Assembly: GCA_007131625.1 (NCBI GenBank)
Contig: SLQC01000096.1
Location: 1 to 49,857 of the forward strand
Length of the DNA stretch: 49,857 nucleotides
Direction of reading: 5' to 3'
From: Balneolales bacterium
Lineage (GTDB): Bacteria > Bacteroidota > Rhodothermia > Balneolales > Natronogracilivirgulaceae
The notes under the pieces were generated by a model, which saw only the letters and a program-made list of their open reading frames with translations, did no database searches and had not been told where the DNA came from. A program made the translations under genes and the position numbers. Positions 26,213 to 36,000 of the stretch are shown in pieces (position 1 is the first letter of the stretch; every line of letters begins with the position of its first letter).

Positions 26213-27109
26213 ATGTCAAAAATAGCTATCACCATTTTACTCAGCATACTGCTGTCCGGAAGCATCCTGCTGGGCGGGTGCGGAACAGATGACACTCTTT
26301 CCGATGCGTACGGGAATTTTGAGGCCACTGAAGTGATGGTCTCGGCGGAAACCGGCGGACGCCTCGTCAGTTTTTCAGTAGAGGAGGGTGCGAAAATGGC
26401 AAGCGGATATGTAGCGGGATGGGTGGATACCCTTTCCCTGAATATTCAAAAGCGTCAGCTGGAAGCGCAAAAGGCGGCGATACTTTCGCGTTTGCTGGAT
26501 ACGAGGGCGCAGGCGGATGTCTACCGTGAACAGAAGGCGGTAGCGAAGGTGGAACTCGATCGGATCCGACGCATGTTTGACGATGGTTCGGCCACGCGCC
26601 GCCAGTTGGATGAGGTTGAAGGCAATATTCGGGTATTCAATCGGCAGATCGCCGCGGCTGAAACACAAGAAAACAGCATTCGAAGTGAAGCACGTGTGAT
26701 CGACGCGCATATGGAAGAGCTTCAGGACCGGATCAAGCGGTCTGCCATTCGCAATCCCAAATCTGGCACTGTGCTGGCCAAATATGCAGAACCCGGCGAG
26801 ATGGTATCACCCGGAAAGCCGCTCTTCAAACTGGCCGATTTGGAAACGATGCACCTAAGGGCGTATTTAAGCGGTTCGCAATTGCCGCAAGTGCAGCTGG
26901 GGCAGACAGTGGAGGTACTGTTTGACGGGCCTGACGGCACAATTGAGCGCATCAACGGGGAGATTTCCTGGATCGCCTCACGCGGTGAATTCACACCACG
27001 CACAATCCAGACCCGTGAAGAACGTGTCAATACGGTTTATGCAATGAAAGTGCGGGTCCGAAACGATGGACGACTGAAAATAGGCATGCCCGGTGAAGTA
27101 ATATTTTGA
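26213..27109 (+). CDS. HlyD-family periplasmic adaptor lipoprotein (YbhG-like)
   Basis: The membrane-fusion subunit of the pump. From ATG 26213 a signal peptide ends in LLGGC, a lipobox, so it is an inner-membrane lipoprotein. The order is typical: a barrel/lipoyl half (VMVSAETGGRLVSFSVEEG), a long coiled-coil hairpin (about residues 65-160, with RQLEAQKAAILSRLLDT), the second lipoyl half (IRNPKSGTVLAKYAEPGEMV) and a beta-barrel (MHLRAYLSGSQLPQVQLGQ). The frame is open to 26150, overlapping the TolC gene, but that extension lacks signal-peptide character. The ATPase gene follows within nine bases. Confidence 0.9.
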   Translation: MSKIAITILLSILLSGSILLGGCGTDDTLSDAYGNFEATEVMVSAETGGRLVSFSVEEGAKMASGYVAGWVDTLSLNIQKRQLEAQKAAILSRLLDTRAQADVYREQKAVAKVELDRIRRMFDDGSATRRQLDEVEGNIRVFNRQIAAAETQENSIRSEARVIDAHMEELQDRIKRSAIRNPKSGTVLAKYAEPGEMVSPGKPLFKLADLETMHLRAYLSGSQLPQVQLGQTVEVLFDGPDGTIERINGEISWIASRGEFTPRTIQTREERVNTVYAMKVRVRNDGRLKIGMPGEVIF

Positions 27110-27117
27110 TACATACC

Positions 27118-28071
27118 ATGACCGTAACCGTCAAAAATCTTACAAAAAACTACGGCGAAATCAAGGCGCTGAAAGGTGTCTCGTTTGACGTTGCAAGCGG
27201 TGAATTATTCGGTCTGATTGGTCCGGACGGCGCAGGGAAAACGACGCTTTTTCGCATTTTGACATCTCTGTTATTGCAGGACGATGGCGAGGCGAAGGTG
27301 CACGGGTTCGATGTCGTTGCCGATTACAGAGAGATCCGCAAGATCATCGGCTACATGCCTGGACGTTTTTCGCTGTATCAGGATCTCACAGTAGAGGAAA
27401 ATCTCAATTTTTTTGCCACGATTTTCAACACAACGGTGGAGGAAAACTACCAATTGATCCGCGACATTTACCACCAGATTGCACCGTTCAAAACGCGTCG
27501 TGCCGGTGATCTCAGCGGTGGTATGAAACAAAAACTGGCGCTCAGCTGCGCACTCATCCACAAACCTGAAATTCTGATTCTCGACGAACCGACCACTGGC
27601 GTCGATGCGGTTTCGCGCCGCGAGTTCTGGGATATGCTGGCCCGGCTGCGGGCATCCGGGCTCACTATCCTGGTGTCTACACCCTACATGGATGAGGCGT
27701 CGCGCTGCGACCGGGTGGCGCTTATGGACCGGGGTAAGATCCTGAGCATCAACACCCCAGCCGGCATTTCGGATGAGTTTAGCCGACCGCTTTACGCGGT
27801 CAAAGCCGATCGCCGATACCAGCTGTTAAAAACGCTGAGGTCGTATCCGTACACACGATCGGTCTTCACTTTCGGTGAATTGGCCCACTATACCGACAGC
27901 CGGGATGATTTTGATCCTGAGATGCTGCGATCACACCTGGAGCAGGAAGGATTGCGGGATGTTCGGGTCGAGCTGATTAATCCAGGTGTTGAAGATACTC
28001 TGATTTCGCTTATGACTACGGAAAGTGAATCGATCGTGGATGGGAATAAGTTCGGGAAAAGTGGAGAATAA
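27118..28071 (+). CDS. ABC transporter ATP-binding protein 1 (YbhF N-half-like)
   Basis: ATPase for the ABC-2 exporter. Walker A is GPDGAGKTT (35-43; Asp instead of Asn is common in this subgroup), Q-loop region MPGRFSLYQDLT, signature LSGGMKQKL, Walker B ILILDEPTTGVD, and a switch region in which the usual histidine is replaced: ILVSTPYMDEA (Pro where TTHYMDEA has His). A C-terminal extension of about 80 residues follows. In E. coli YbhF two such ATPases are fused; here they are separate genes. ATG 27118 is chosen over TTG 27106, which overlaps the previous stop. Confidence 0.9.
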   Translation: MTVTVKNLTKNYGEIKALKGVSFDVASGELFGLIGPDGAGKTTLFRILTSLLLQDDGEAKVHGFDVVADYREIRKIIGYMPGRFSLYQDLTVEENLNFFATIFNTTVEENYQLIRDIYHQIAPFKTRRAGDLSGGMKQKLALSCALIHKPEILILDEPTTGVDAVSRREFWDMLARLRASGLTILVSTPYMDEASRCDRVALMDRGKILSINTPAGISDEFSRPLYAVKADRRYQLLKTLRSYPYTRSVFTFGELAHYTDSRDDFDPEMLRSHLEQEGLRDVRVELINPGVEDTLISLMTTESESIVDGNKFGKSGE

Positions 28072-28073
28072 CC

Positions 28074-28811
28074 ATGCATAACGACAATATCATTGAAGTG
28101 AGCGGGTTGACCCGGAAGTTCGGCAATTTCACCGCGGTCGACCATATCACATTCGAGGTGAAACGTGGCGAAATATTCGGTTTTCTCGGGGCAAACGGTG
28201 CCGGCAAAACCACGGCTATCCGGATGCTCACCGGCCTGCTGATCCCGTCGACCGGACAAGCCACTGTTGCCGGATTTGACGTCTTCACCCAAACCGAATC
28301 GATCAAAAAGAATATCGGGTACATGAGTCAGAAGTTTTCGCTTTACAGTGACCTCACAGTTGTCGAGAACATCCGGTTTTACGGGGGGATTTACGGACTT
28401 CGAAGCCGGGACATTCGCCGCAAAACCGACGAATTACTAGAGCGGCTCGGCCTGGCTGATGTTCGCAACCGGTTGATCGATGATCTCCCGCTGGGGTGGA
28501 AGCAGAAACTGGCTTTTTCAACTGCTGTGATCCACGAACCGGCCATTGTCTTTATGGACGAGCCAACCGGAGGCGTCGACCCCATCACGCGCCGGCAATT
28601 CTGGGATCTTATTTACGAGGCTTCCGATCGCGGCACCACGATATTTGTGACCACACATTATATGGATGAAGCCGAGTATTGCGACCGTGTTACCATCATG
28701 GTTGACGGACGCATTGACGCGCTTGACACTCCGGGCGGACTCAAAAAAAAGTATGGTGCCGAAGATATTGACGAAGTGTTTGTAAAACTGGCCAGGGGAG
28801 GTGTGGCATGA
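28074..28811 (+). CDS. ABC transporter ATP-binding protein 2 (YbhF C-half-like)
   Basis: The partner ATPase, 245 residues. Walker A is GANGAGKTT (39-47), Q-loop MSQKFSLYSDLT, the signature is the degenerate LPLGWKQKL (as in the second half of YbhF), Walker B IVFMDEPTGGVD and the switch histidine VTTHYMDEAEYCD. One canonical signature and one canonical His-switch on different proteins implies a heterodimer with asymmetric ATP sites. It starts two bases after ATPase 1 and overlaps the first permease by four bases, a tight operon. Confidence 0.9.
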   Translation: MHNDNIIEVSGLTRKFGNFTAVDHITFEVKRGEIFGFLGANGAGKTTAIRMLTGLLIPSTGQATVAGFDVFTQTESIKKNIGYMSQKFSLYSDLTVVENIRFYGGIYGLRSRDIRRKTDELLERLGLADVRNRLIDDLPLGWKQKLAFSTAVIHEPAIVFMDEPTGGVDPITRRQFWDLIYEASDRGTTIFVTTHYMDEAEYCDRVTIMVDGRIDALDTPGGLKKKYGAEDIDEVFVKLARGGVA

Positions 28812-29956
28812 AGGCATTCCTGGGATTCATCAAAAAAGAATTTTTGCACATTTTCCGTGACCGCCGCACATTGCTGATTCTTTTCGGGATGCCGCTGGTG
28901 CAATTGCTGTTGTTCGGTTACGCGGTTCGCAATGAACTTAATAAAGCCGACATCGCCATTCTTGATCACTCCCGAGACGAAATCACCCGTGAGATTACAG
29001 ATAAACTGTTATCATCCGGCTACTTTCAACTCACGGCATGGCTCAAAAGTGAATCGGAAATCGAAGTAGTATTTCAGCGTGGAATAGCTCGAAACGTGAT
29101 TGTTTTTGAAAGCGAATTCGGTCGCAAGCTGATCCGTGACGGATCGGCGAATATCAATATCGTCACCGATGCCTCCGATCCCAATATGGCCCAGATGCTT
29201 GAGGGGTACACCGTCAACATCATCCGCGATTATCAGCAGGAGTGGCAGGAACGAAACAGGCAGGTTCAACAGTCCGCCGGGGGCTCAGCCGGAGGTGGAG
29301 CGAGCATTTCGGGTATCGTACCGGAAGTGCGGATGCTCTTCAATCCCGAACTGCGCAGCGCGAACCTTTTTGTGCCTGGGCTCATCGCATTTATCCTGAT
29401 GCTCGTTTCGGCGTTTCTCACTTCCATCACCATCGCCCGCGAAAAAGAGCAGGGGACCATGGAAGTGTTGCTGGCATCCCCCCTGAATCCCATACAGATC
29501 ATCATCGGTAAAGTGTTGCCTTATCTGGCACTGTCTGTCATTAATGTATTCACCATCCTGATTGTAGCACTTGTTGTTTTCGATGTGCCGTTCCGCGGTA
29601 GTGTACTACTTTTTTCGATGCTGTCACTGCTGTTTATTATGGCAGCTCTTGCTTTGGGATTGCGTATTTCGAGCGTGGTTAAAGATCAACAGACTGCCAT
29701 GATGATATCCCTGGCAGGTCTTCTGCTGCCCACCATCCTGCTTTCTGGATTCATTTTCCCGATTTCCAATATGCCGGCGGTGTTGCAGTATATAAGCCAT
29801 ATTGTTCCAGCCAAATGGTTTCTGATCATCATCCGCGGGATCATGCTCAAAGGGGTGGGGTTGGAATTTCTTTGGCAAGAGACACTTATCCTGTTCGGAA
29901 TGGTGGTAATTCTGATGGCGACAAGTATTAAGTCCTTTAAAATTCGCCTGGAGTGA
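28808..29956 (+). CDS. ABC-2 type permease 1 (YbhS-like)
   Basis: The ATGA overlap with ATPase 2 fixes the start at 28808. Residues 1-15 (FIKKEFLHIFRDR) are the amphipathic coupling region, then one membrane helix (LLILFGMPLVQLLLFGYAV), a large periplasmic domain (about 45-190, with a Gly/Ser-rich patch SAGGSAGGGA) and five further helices (FVPGLIAFILMLVSAFLTS onward) with the ABC-2 motif REKEQGTMEVLLASPL. It would form a heterodimeric channel with the next gene product. The substrate is unknown; E. coli relatives export drugs or cations. Confidence 0.88.
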   Translation: MKAFLGFIKKEFLHIFRDRRTLLILFGMPLVQLLLFGYAVRNELNKADIAILDHSRDEITREITDKLLSSGYFQLTAWLKSESEIEVVFQRGIARNVIVFESEFGRKLIRDGSANINIVTDASDPNMAQMLEGYTVNIIRDYQQEWQERNRQVQQSAGGSAGGGASISGIVPEVRMLFNPELRSANLFVPGLIAFILMLVSAFLTSITIAREKEQGTMEVLLASPLNPIQIIIGKVLPYLALSVINVFTILIVALVVFDVPFRGSVLLFSMLSLLFIMAALALGLRISSVVKDQQTAMMISLAGLLLPTILLSGFIFPISNMPAVLQYISHIVPAKWFLIIIRGIMLKGVGLEFLWQETLILFGMVVILMATSIKSFKIRLE

Positions 29957-30001
29957 TCTGCTTGAAGCGATGCGGAATATTCGAAAAACGGCACCAAAAA
30001 A

Positions 30002-31138
30002 ATGTCAATTGATGGGAGATACCCAATGCGAACGATCCGATTTATCATACAAAAAGAGTTTTTGCAGATTTTTCGCAACCGGCTGATGCTGGCCTTTATA
30101 CTGTTGGCTCCGGTTATCCAGCTGGTTATACTGGCCTATGCTGCAACATTTGAAATCCGCAATATCGACCTGTTTGTAGTGGACCAGGACAAAAGTCCGG
30201 AATCGCGGGCACTTATAGACCGGTTTTCCGCTTCTGAAAATTTTCGCATCATTGGGTATTCCGATGTAGAGTCAGCCGGCGATCATGCACTGTTGAGCAA
30301 CGACGCGGTGATGATTTTAAATTTGCCGCCGCATACCGGACGGAACCTGGTCCGGGACGGACGAGCGCCGGTATCGCTTCGGTTAGACGCTGTGGACGGT
30401 TTTTCGGCAAATATTGCAAGTCAGTACTTCTTGCAGATTATACAAAGCCACAATGAGGAACTTGGTTCGATGCAGTGGAAAGCGGATTCACCTGCACATA
30501 TCGGCATCACCGTATCTCGCTGGTATAATCCTGAGCTCAACTATCAGAGCTATATGGTACCGGGGATTCTGGTGCTGCTCATTACGGTCATCGGTGGATT
30601 TCTCTCCGGGATGAATGTGGTTCGTGAGAAAGAGATCGGGACGATCGAGCAACTCAACGTCACGCCGATTTCCAAAACGCAGTTCATCATCGGGAAGCTT
30701 ACACCTTTTATGATCCTCGCACTGGTGATGTTCAGTTTCGGATTGCTGCTGGCAAGATTCTGGTTTGAAGTGCCGTTTGAAGGCAGTCTTGGTTTGATTT
30801 ATCTGATTGCCGCGACCTATCTGCTGGTGGTGCTCGGACTCGGCCTGCTGGTATCAACCATTACCCATACCCAGCAGCAGGCTATTTTTATCACCTGGTT
30901 TGTATTTGTGATTTTTATCCTGCTTAGCGGGTTATTCACACCGATCGACAGTATGCCTGACTGGGCACAATACCTGACCTGGGCCAACCCGATTGCCTGG
31001 TTTATAGATATCATTCGACGAGTAATGCTCACCGGTGCGGACCTGCGGGATATCTGGGTATCGTATTTCGTCTTAATGACTTACGGAATATTACTCATTG
31101 GTGCTGCTATTGCCAGATATCGAAAATCAGCCGCGTAA
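30002..31138 (+). CDS. ABC-2 type permease 2 (YbhR-like)
   Basis: Second permease of the pair, with the same plan as the first: FIIQKEFLQIFRNRLML, a membrane helix, a periplasmic domain (about 45-185), then helices from YMVPGILVLLITVIGGFLSGM with REKEIGTIEQLNVTPISK, and a closing FVLMTYGILLIGAAIARY. The start may be ATG 30002 or ATG 30026 (MRTIRF), the latter giving a more typical N-terminus. It is the last gene of the tetR-tolC-hlyD-ATPase-ATPase-permease-permease operon. Confidence 0.88.
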   Translation: MSIDGRYPMRTIRFIIQKEFLQIFRNRLMLAFILLAPVIQLVILAYAATFEIRNIDLFVVDQDKSPESRALIDRFSASENFRIIGYSDVESAGDHALLSNDAVMILNLPPHTGRNLVRDGRAPVSLRLDAVDGFSANIASQYFLQIIQSHNEELGSMQWKADSPAHIGITVSRWYNPELNYQSYMVPGILVLLITVIGGFLSGMNVVREKEIGTIEQLNVTPISKTQFIIGKLTPFMILALVMFSFGLLLARFWFEVPFEGSLGLIYLIAATYLLVVLGLGLLVSTITHTQQQAIFITWFVFVIFILLSGLFTPIDSMPDWAQYLTWANPIAWFIDIIRRVMLTGADLRDIWVSYFVLMTYGILLIGAAIARYRKSAA

Positions 31139-31200
31139 AGTTAAACGTAGTCGAGTTTATATCAAATGTCCCGATAATCGTAAAAAACACATAACTGTAT

Positions 31201-31255
31201 GTCTAATGGATGAATGTCCAATGGTGTACGTCCAATGGATTTGTGTCCAATAGAT
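31201..31255 (+). repeat. Four GTCCAATGGAT repeats with ~15-bp period
   Basis: GTCTAATGGAT (31201), GTCCAATGGTG (31215), GTCCAATGGAT (31230) and GTCCAATAGAT (31245) follow each other in the 156-base spacer between two convergent genes. A similar ATGTCCAATG occurs once near 21644. Confidence 0.7.
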
Positions 31256-31294
31256 ACCATTAAAGATTCATTACAGGAGCACCAATCACGTCTA

Positions 31295-32716
31295 TCAGAT
31301 AATTCTTGTCGTGCCGCCTCCATTCGTAAGCTCAACATCCATGTTCCGTTTGTTGGACTTCCAGGCACCTTGGGTAAAATCCGGTACTTGAACGGAATTG
31401 GACCTGTTGGCTACAGACCATTCACTTAATGGGGTTACAGAGCTCGATGTGGCTGCATCGTATACATTCGCTTCCACTGGCAATCCATTGCGCAGGCAAT
31501 CAATTAGTCGCCAATCCATGGCGTTTACTCTTGCGTAAGAGCGGTTTTGACGTCTCGAACTTGCCTGACTTATCATTTCATTAAACCTTTTTGTGATCTC
31601 AGGTCTGTATTTTTCCATCAGGGAATCCTTCTCCTCCTCAGAAAGCCAATCGTCATAGTAGCTGAATCCGATTCGGTCAGGACGTGCCTTATAGGTACCT
31701 TTCGTTCCGTTTATCATATGAAAACGGATGCCCGGGCGTGGAGTGGTCACATCATGCTGGACCACAATAGTGCGGCCTTTGTTGGTACGTATGGTAGTTG
31801 TATTCATATTGCCACGGTAATTTCTGCCGACATAGGGTTGCCAAAAGTCATCTTCAGCGGCAAGTTCTTTTGCCTTTTCTCCCATCATGAAATCATTGGT
31901 TGACATGGATACCATGTAATCCATCTTATCACCGCAGTTGATATCCATTATCTGGCACATTGGAACCAAAGCATGTTGCGGATACAAGTTTCCATTCCTG
32001 TCTATGTTCTCATTCAGGCGCCACATGTTATGATACGTATCCTTGGTAAAATTATGGGTATTCATCAGATCATGGATATAGCCACCTTCACCGTGTAATA
32101 TTTCTCCTAAAATGCCATTTCTGACCATGTTCAAAATTACTGCTGCGGTTCCGGAGTGACAGGAACTGGACATCTGCATACAATGCATGCGTGTCTGCTC
32201 TGAGGTTTCCACCAACTGCCAGCATTCTTCTATGGTATTGGCTGCAGGAAGCTCCACATACACATGTTTTTCATTTTCCATTGAAAATACAGACTGTGGA
32301 ACATGTATATGCCAGGGTGTCGCAATCGCTATCAAGTCTATATCATTGCGTTCACACATCTTCTTCCATTCATTTTCGCCCCCGGAATAGCCGTCCGGAC
32401 TTTGATTGAAATCTTTAAGGGACTCTTGTGCTGCACTGACCCGATCCGGTTCCAGATCACACACTCCTTTAATTTCAACACCCTCCAAACTGGCGAGCCG
32501 CACCACCGTTCCTGAGCCACGATTGCCCAGTCCGATTACTCCAACCCGAACCGTATCCAGTTTAGGAGCGGCATATTCATGCATGTTAAAATTTTGGCGA
32601 TGTGGCTGTGGAAAGGTTTTTTTGTTACTATCCGAACGCCATGAAAACAGACCTGTGCCACCAGCCAAACCTGCCAGCCCGGTTAGTTTCAAGAAATCTC
32701 TACGACTATTTTTCAT
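31295..32716 (-). CDS. Tat-exported Gfo/Idh/MocA oxidoreductase, GH109-like
   Basis: Residues 4-8 (SRRDF) plus LKLTGLAGLAGGTGLF form a Tat signal. The NAD-binding Rossmann fold is VGVIGLGNRGSGTVVRL, and HVYVELPAANTIEECWQL, NMVRNGILGEILHGEGGYIHDL and NGNLYPQHALVPMCQIMDIN match glycoside hydrolase family 109 (alpha-N-acetylgalactosaminidase), which cleaves by an NAD-dependent elimination route. The usual MENCCYGR-like block before NMVR is replaced by QMSSSCHSGT, so the same substrate cannot be assumed. It lies next to pectin-type lyases and probably belongs to that periplasmic carbohydrate set. Its start is ATG 32716. Confidence 0.82.
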   Translation of the reverse strand: MKNSRRDFLKLTGLAGLAGGTGLFSWRSDSNKKTFPQPHRQNFNMHEYAAPKLDTVRVGVIGLGNRGSGTVVRLASLEGVEIKGVCDLEPDRVSAAQESLKDFNQSPDGYSGGENEWKKMCERNDIDLIAIATPWHIHVPQSVFSMENEKHVYVELPAANTIEECWQLVETSEQTRMHCMQMSSSCHSGTAAVILNMVRNGILGEILHGEGGYIHDLMNTHNFTKDTYHNMWRLNENIDRNGNLYPQHALVPMCQIMDINCGDKMDYMVSMSTNDFMMGEKAKELAAEDDFWQPYVGRNYRGNMNTTTIRTNKGRTIVVQHDVTTPRPGIRFHMINGTKGTYKARPDRIGFSYYDDWLSEEEKDSLMEKYRPEITKRFNEMISQASSRRQNRSYARVNAMDWRLIDCLRNGLPVEANVYDAATSSSVTPLSEWSVANRSNSVQVPDFTQGAWKSNKRNMDVELTNGGGTTRII

Positions 32717-32766
32717 TTTTTTGGCAATTTGTGTGAGATGTGAGAATTAAAAGTTATAAGTAATAT

Positions 32767-32864
32767 AACATATCGCAATATAACATATCAAAGTTACCAT
32801 TTATCGCCCCATCAATGCCTCTTTAACGCCCCATTAAGGCCTCTTTATCGCCCCATTAAAAATA
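32767..32864 (+). repeat. Two sets of tandem repeats upstream of the GH109-like gene
   Basis: AATATAACATATC occurs twice (from about 32763 and 32778). Next, TTTATCGCCCCATCAATGCCTC (32801), TTTAACGCCCCATTAAGGCC (32823) and TTTATCGCCCCATTAA (32845) repeat with an exact 22-base period. The remaining spacer to 33040 shows no gene. Confidence 0.8.
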
Positions 32865-33040
32865 GGGCAAAGTTTTTCCTTTTCGGGAGATTCTTGGGAA
32901 GTATGTGGTTGAAAAATCATTTCAAAATCTGTTTCACAATTGTTCCCGGCAGTGAAGAGGGCTTGTCGAAAGGGTGTAGGTGCTATTTGGTACCCGTGAG
33001 GTTTTGATCCACCCAATATAATAACATTGAGAATCGATCA

Positions 33041-36000
33041 TTATTCACGGTTCCAGGGCCGCCATCGGCCGAGATACTCATCGAATTCCGGTCGGTCAAA
33101 CTGATCCTGCCAGCTCAGGCGAAATTTCGGGTTGTATTCCCCATTCTTTTCCCGATCGGCTAATACCTTTTCTGCTTCTTCTGTGAGTGTGGGCTCTTCG
33201 TCGAGCACCGATAGCAAATAAGGAATGCTGTTGATTTGTGTAAGAGTACGAACCATCCCGGGAAGGAATGCGGTATCACCGCTCCAGTGTCGGCGGTCCT
33301 TACTTACTATCTGGTAGAGATCACGTCCGTGGTCAAAATTTACCCACTCCTGGAGGGTTTTCCTCAGCGGTTCCGGGTTATGTGAATGGCGCAGAGCGAA
33401 TGCCAGTGCCTTGAGTCTGACTGGGAGGCTTCCAGGATCACCATCGCCGATAGCAGTACCCAAACCAACCAGACTTTCCCGGACTTGTGGATCTTCCGTG
33501 AGGTAATAATATTCCAACAGCGCGTACATGGCACCAAAGCTGTGAAACATAAAGTTGTCAGAATTGACCCCGATCGGTTCTCCCCGGCGTTCGGGGCCGG
33601 GGAAAGTTAGCACCTGCCGGGTGGCAATCCCTTCCGGCAGGCTAAGGGCACGGGCATATCGGCGAACCTTTTCCCCAAGCTCCGGATCTCCGGTGATTTC
33701 CCACAGGAAAAGCATCCCGTAAAGACGGGAAGTGTGGGCATTATTGCCGCTTCCGGTGGATCCCTGCATATAGACATCGTTGACCAGCCTTTCGAGTAAC
33801 TCCCGCGTACGGTGTTCTCCGGTCAGAAAATAGTGGAAACGCACTTCTGTCTGAATGGTCTGTCGATCGTGATGATGACCGTCGCTCCAGTGTTGGACAC
33901 CATGGCGGGTTCCGGAACCGAACCACTGGCCGTCGTGGCGTATGACCACGTCACGGGTATGCCGGGCGAGGGCTTCGGCTGCAAAGAAAATGTCGCGGCG
34001 GCCGGTCCGAAAATATTCGTTCTGCAGGTGCAGATTGGGGAGGCCCTCGGTGTTGGTCCAGCCCCAGCGGCCGTTGTCGAATGCCCAGTCATGTTGTGGA
34101 ATATAGTCGAGAATTAAATCATCCGAATCCAGTTCTCCGCCGCCGGGCCGGTCTTCGGGTTCCATACGCAAGTACTTGAGCAAGTAATCCGGGGGGAGGT
34201 TCCATCCGTAACCCGCTCGAAAGCGGTGCTGAACATCCCCGTAGTCCCACATTCCGTACCATCCCCACTTCTCCTGGTGGTAGAGGAAAAAGTCGGTCAC
34301 ATTGGTCAGATTATCGGCAACCAGGGGAAAATTCTTATAGTCGGGTGTGGGATAGGTGATTTCCGTTTCCCGGTACCAGTCGGCGCCGGCGTAGATCAGC
34401 GGCGGGCTCTGGAAGTCGGCGTTGAGGGCGGCCAGTTGCTCACCGTCTCCCCCCGGTCCGTCAAAGAAATACCAAAGCATTTCGTGGCTGCGTGAAGTAC
34501 CGAGGAAGGGGTCATTCTTGTAGTAGTGTCCGGATACCCAATCGTTGCCACCAGAGACGGTTTCTCCCTGGGAACGGTGGGGGTAGTTGGAGTAGCGGCG
34601 CACGTCCATAACCGGGGTACTTTCAGGCCAGAAGTAGGCTGTCAGGCCGTTGTTTCCGTCGTTGCGAGAGAGTATCTCCTTGGGAAATTCCTGCCACATA
34701 TGGCGCATTGCGACCAGTGTGCCTCCGCTTTGGCTGGAACGCGCCAACCAACCGGGAGAGCGTTCTTCTTCTTGCAGAATTCGCGGGGAACCATCCTCTT
34801 GTTGCCAGATCTGCGTGGAAAACTGGCTGTTGCCCCGCAGGCCGGTAAGCGGAGCGCCTGTGATCGCGTGGACTCCTTCTTCGTCATGTCCGCCCGTCAT
34901 GACCTGTTCGGCCGGCCCACCGGCAAGGGGCAGGTGCAGACCCATCCGGTGCAGATACGTATCACGGGGATCGGATTGCAGAAAAACCGCGGAGTGTAGT
35001 ACGCGAATGAGGGGTCGACCAGTCTGAAACTCCAGCCAGAGTGTGACTAGCGTTGGTTCCTTGCTTTGTGCGTAGCCGTGCAGGCGAACTATAGCCCGCA
35101 TCGGACCGGACTCTTGTACCTCGATCTCTTCGATATCAAGGACACCCGGATCGAGACGCCCGACTGCGTGGCGGTCGTTAACCAGATAGGTCTCCTCCGT
35201 GCGGAGAAAATCGACGAATCCCTGGGGCAGATCCCCTCCGGTAGTCAGAAGTTCGCGTCCGTTCAAACGGATAGAACGCAGGAAGTCTGTTCCTGTGCCG
35301 AGCCTGACCTGAAAGGGACCGTTATCGATCTGAATACCGTTTTGATCTTCCGAAGTCTGAAGGATATGGGCGGGAGCTGCAGGGGTTGTGTTCCCCCCGT
35401 AGTGGAGAACAAAATTTTTGTTGTCGCCCTCGCGCAGGGTTACATCAAAGGGTACTTGTCCGGTGGAGCGGGGAGCACGGGACACCACTTGTGCCTCTAT
35501 CTCAGAAAGAGGGAAGGTCAGATGCAGCCACTTGATGGAGCCGTCAGGCCACCAGGCCAAAGGGGATGCCTGAAGAGGATGCGATCGATCCTGGTTGAGC
35601 ACAGCGACAGCTTCGGGATAACGAAGTTCGCCACGCGGAATGGGGATGCCGCCTGACACCAGAGGAGCGATGTCCCCATTTGTGGCCGGTGCTGACCACA
35701 GATCGGGAATATCGGCTTCCATTCTGCGAGCTTTCGGATCACTCGGGAGGTGATTTTTACCCCAGAGGTCGGCGAGTTTGCGATCGGGCTGAGCGTTGGG
35801 CATTTCACCCAGGTAGAAAATCCAGTCAATCCGGTGGGCGGAGCCAAAAACTGTGTTCGCCTGATCGTCGTCCACCGACAGAGCCGGCCTGGTCGAGGGG
35901 TATATCTGGGCTCGGGCAGTTCCCCCGTTGGAGGCATCCACCCGAAGCGATTTCGGCGCCCGTTCCGCCATTTGTGGAATGGCGATCAGTGCCCCGCCCT

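Noticed and set aside
28440..28560. Broken ABC signature (LPLGW) as a sign of a dead ATPase
   Set aside because: The same degenerate form is normal in the second half of YbhF-type ATPases, and Walker A, Walker B and the switch histidine are intact.
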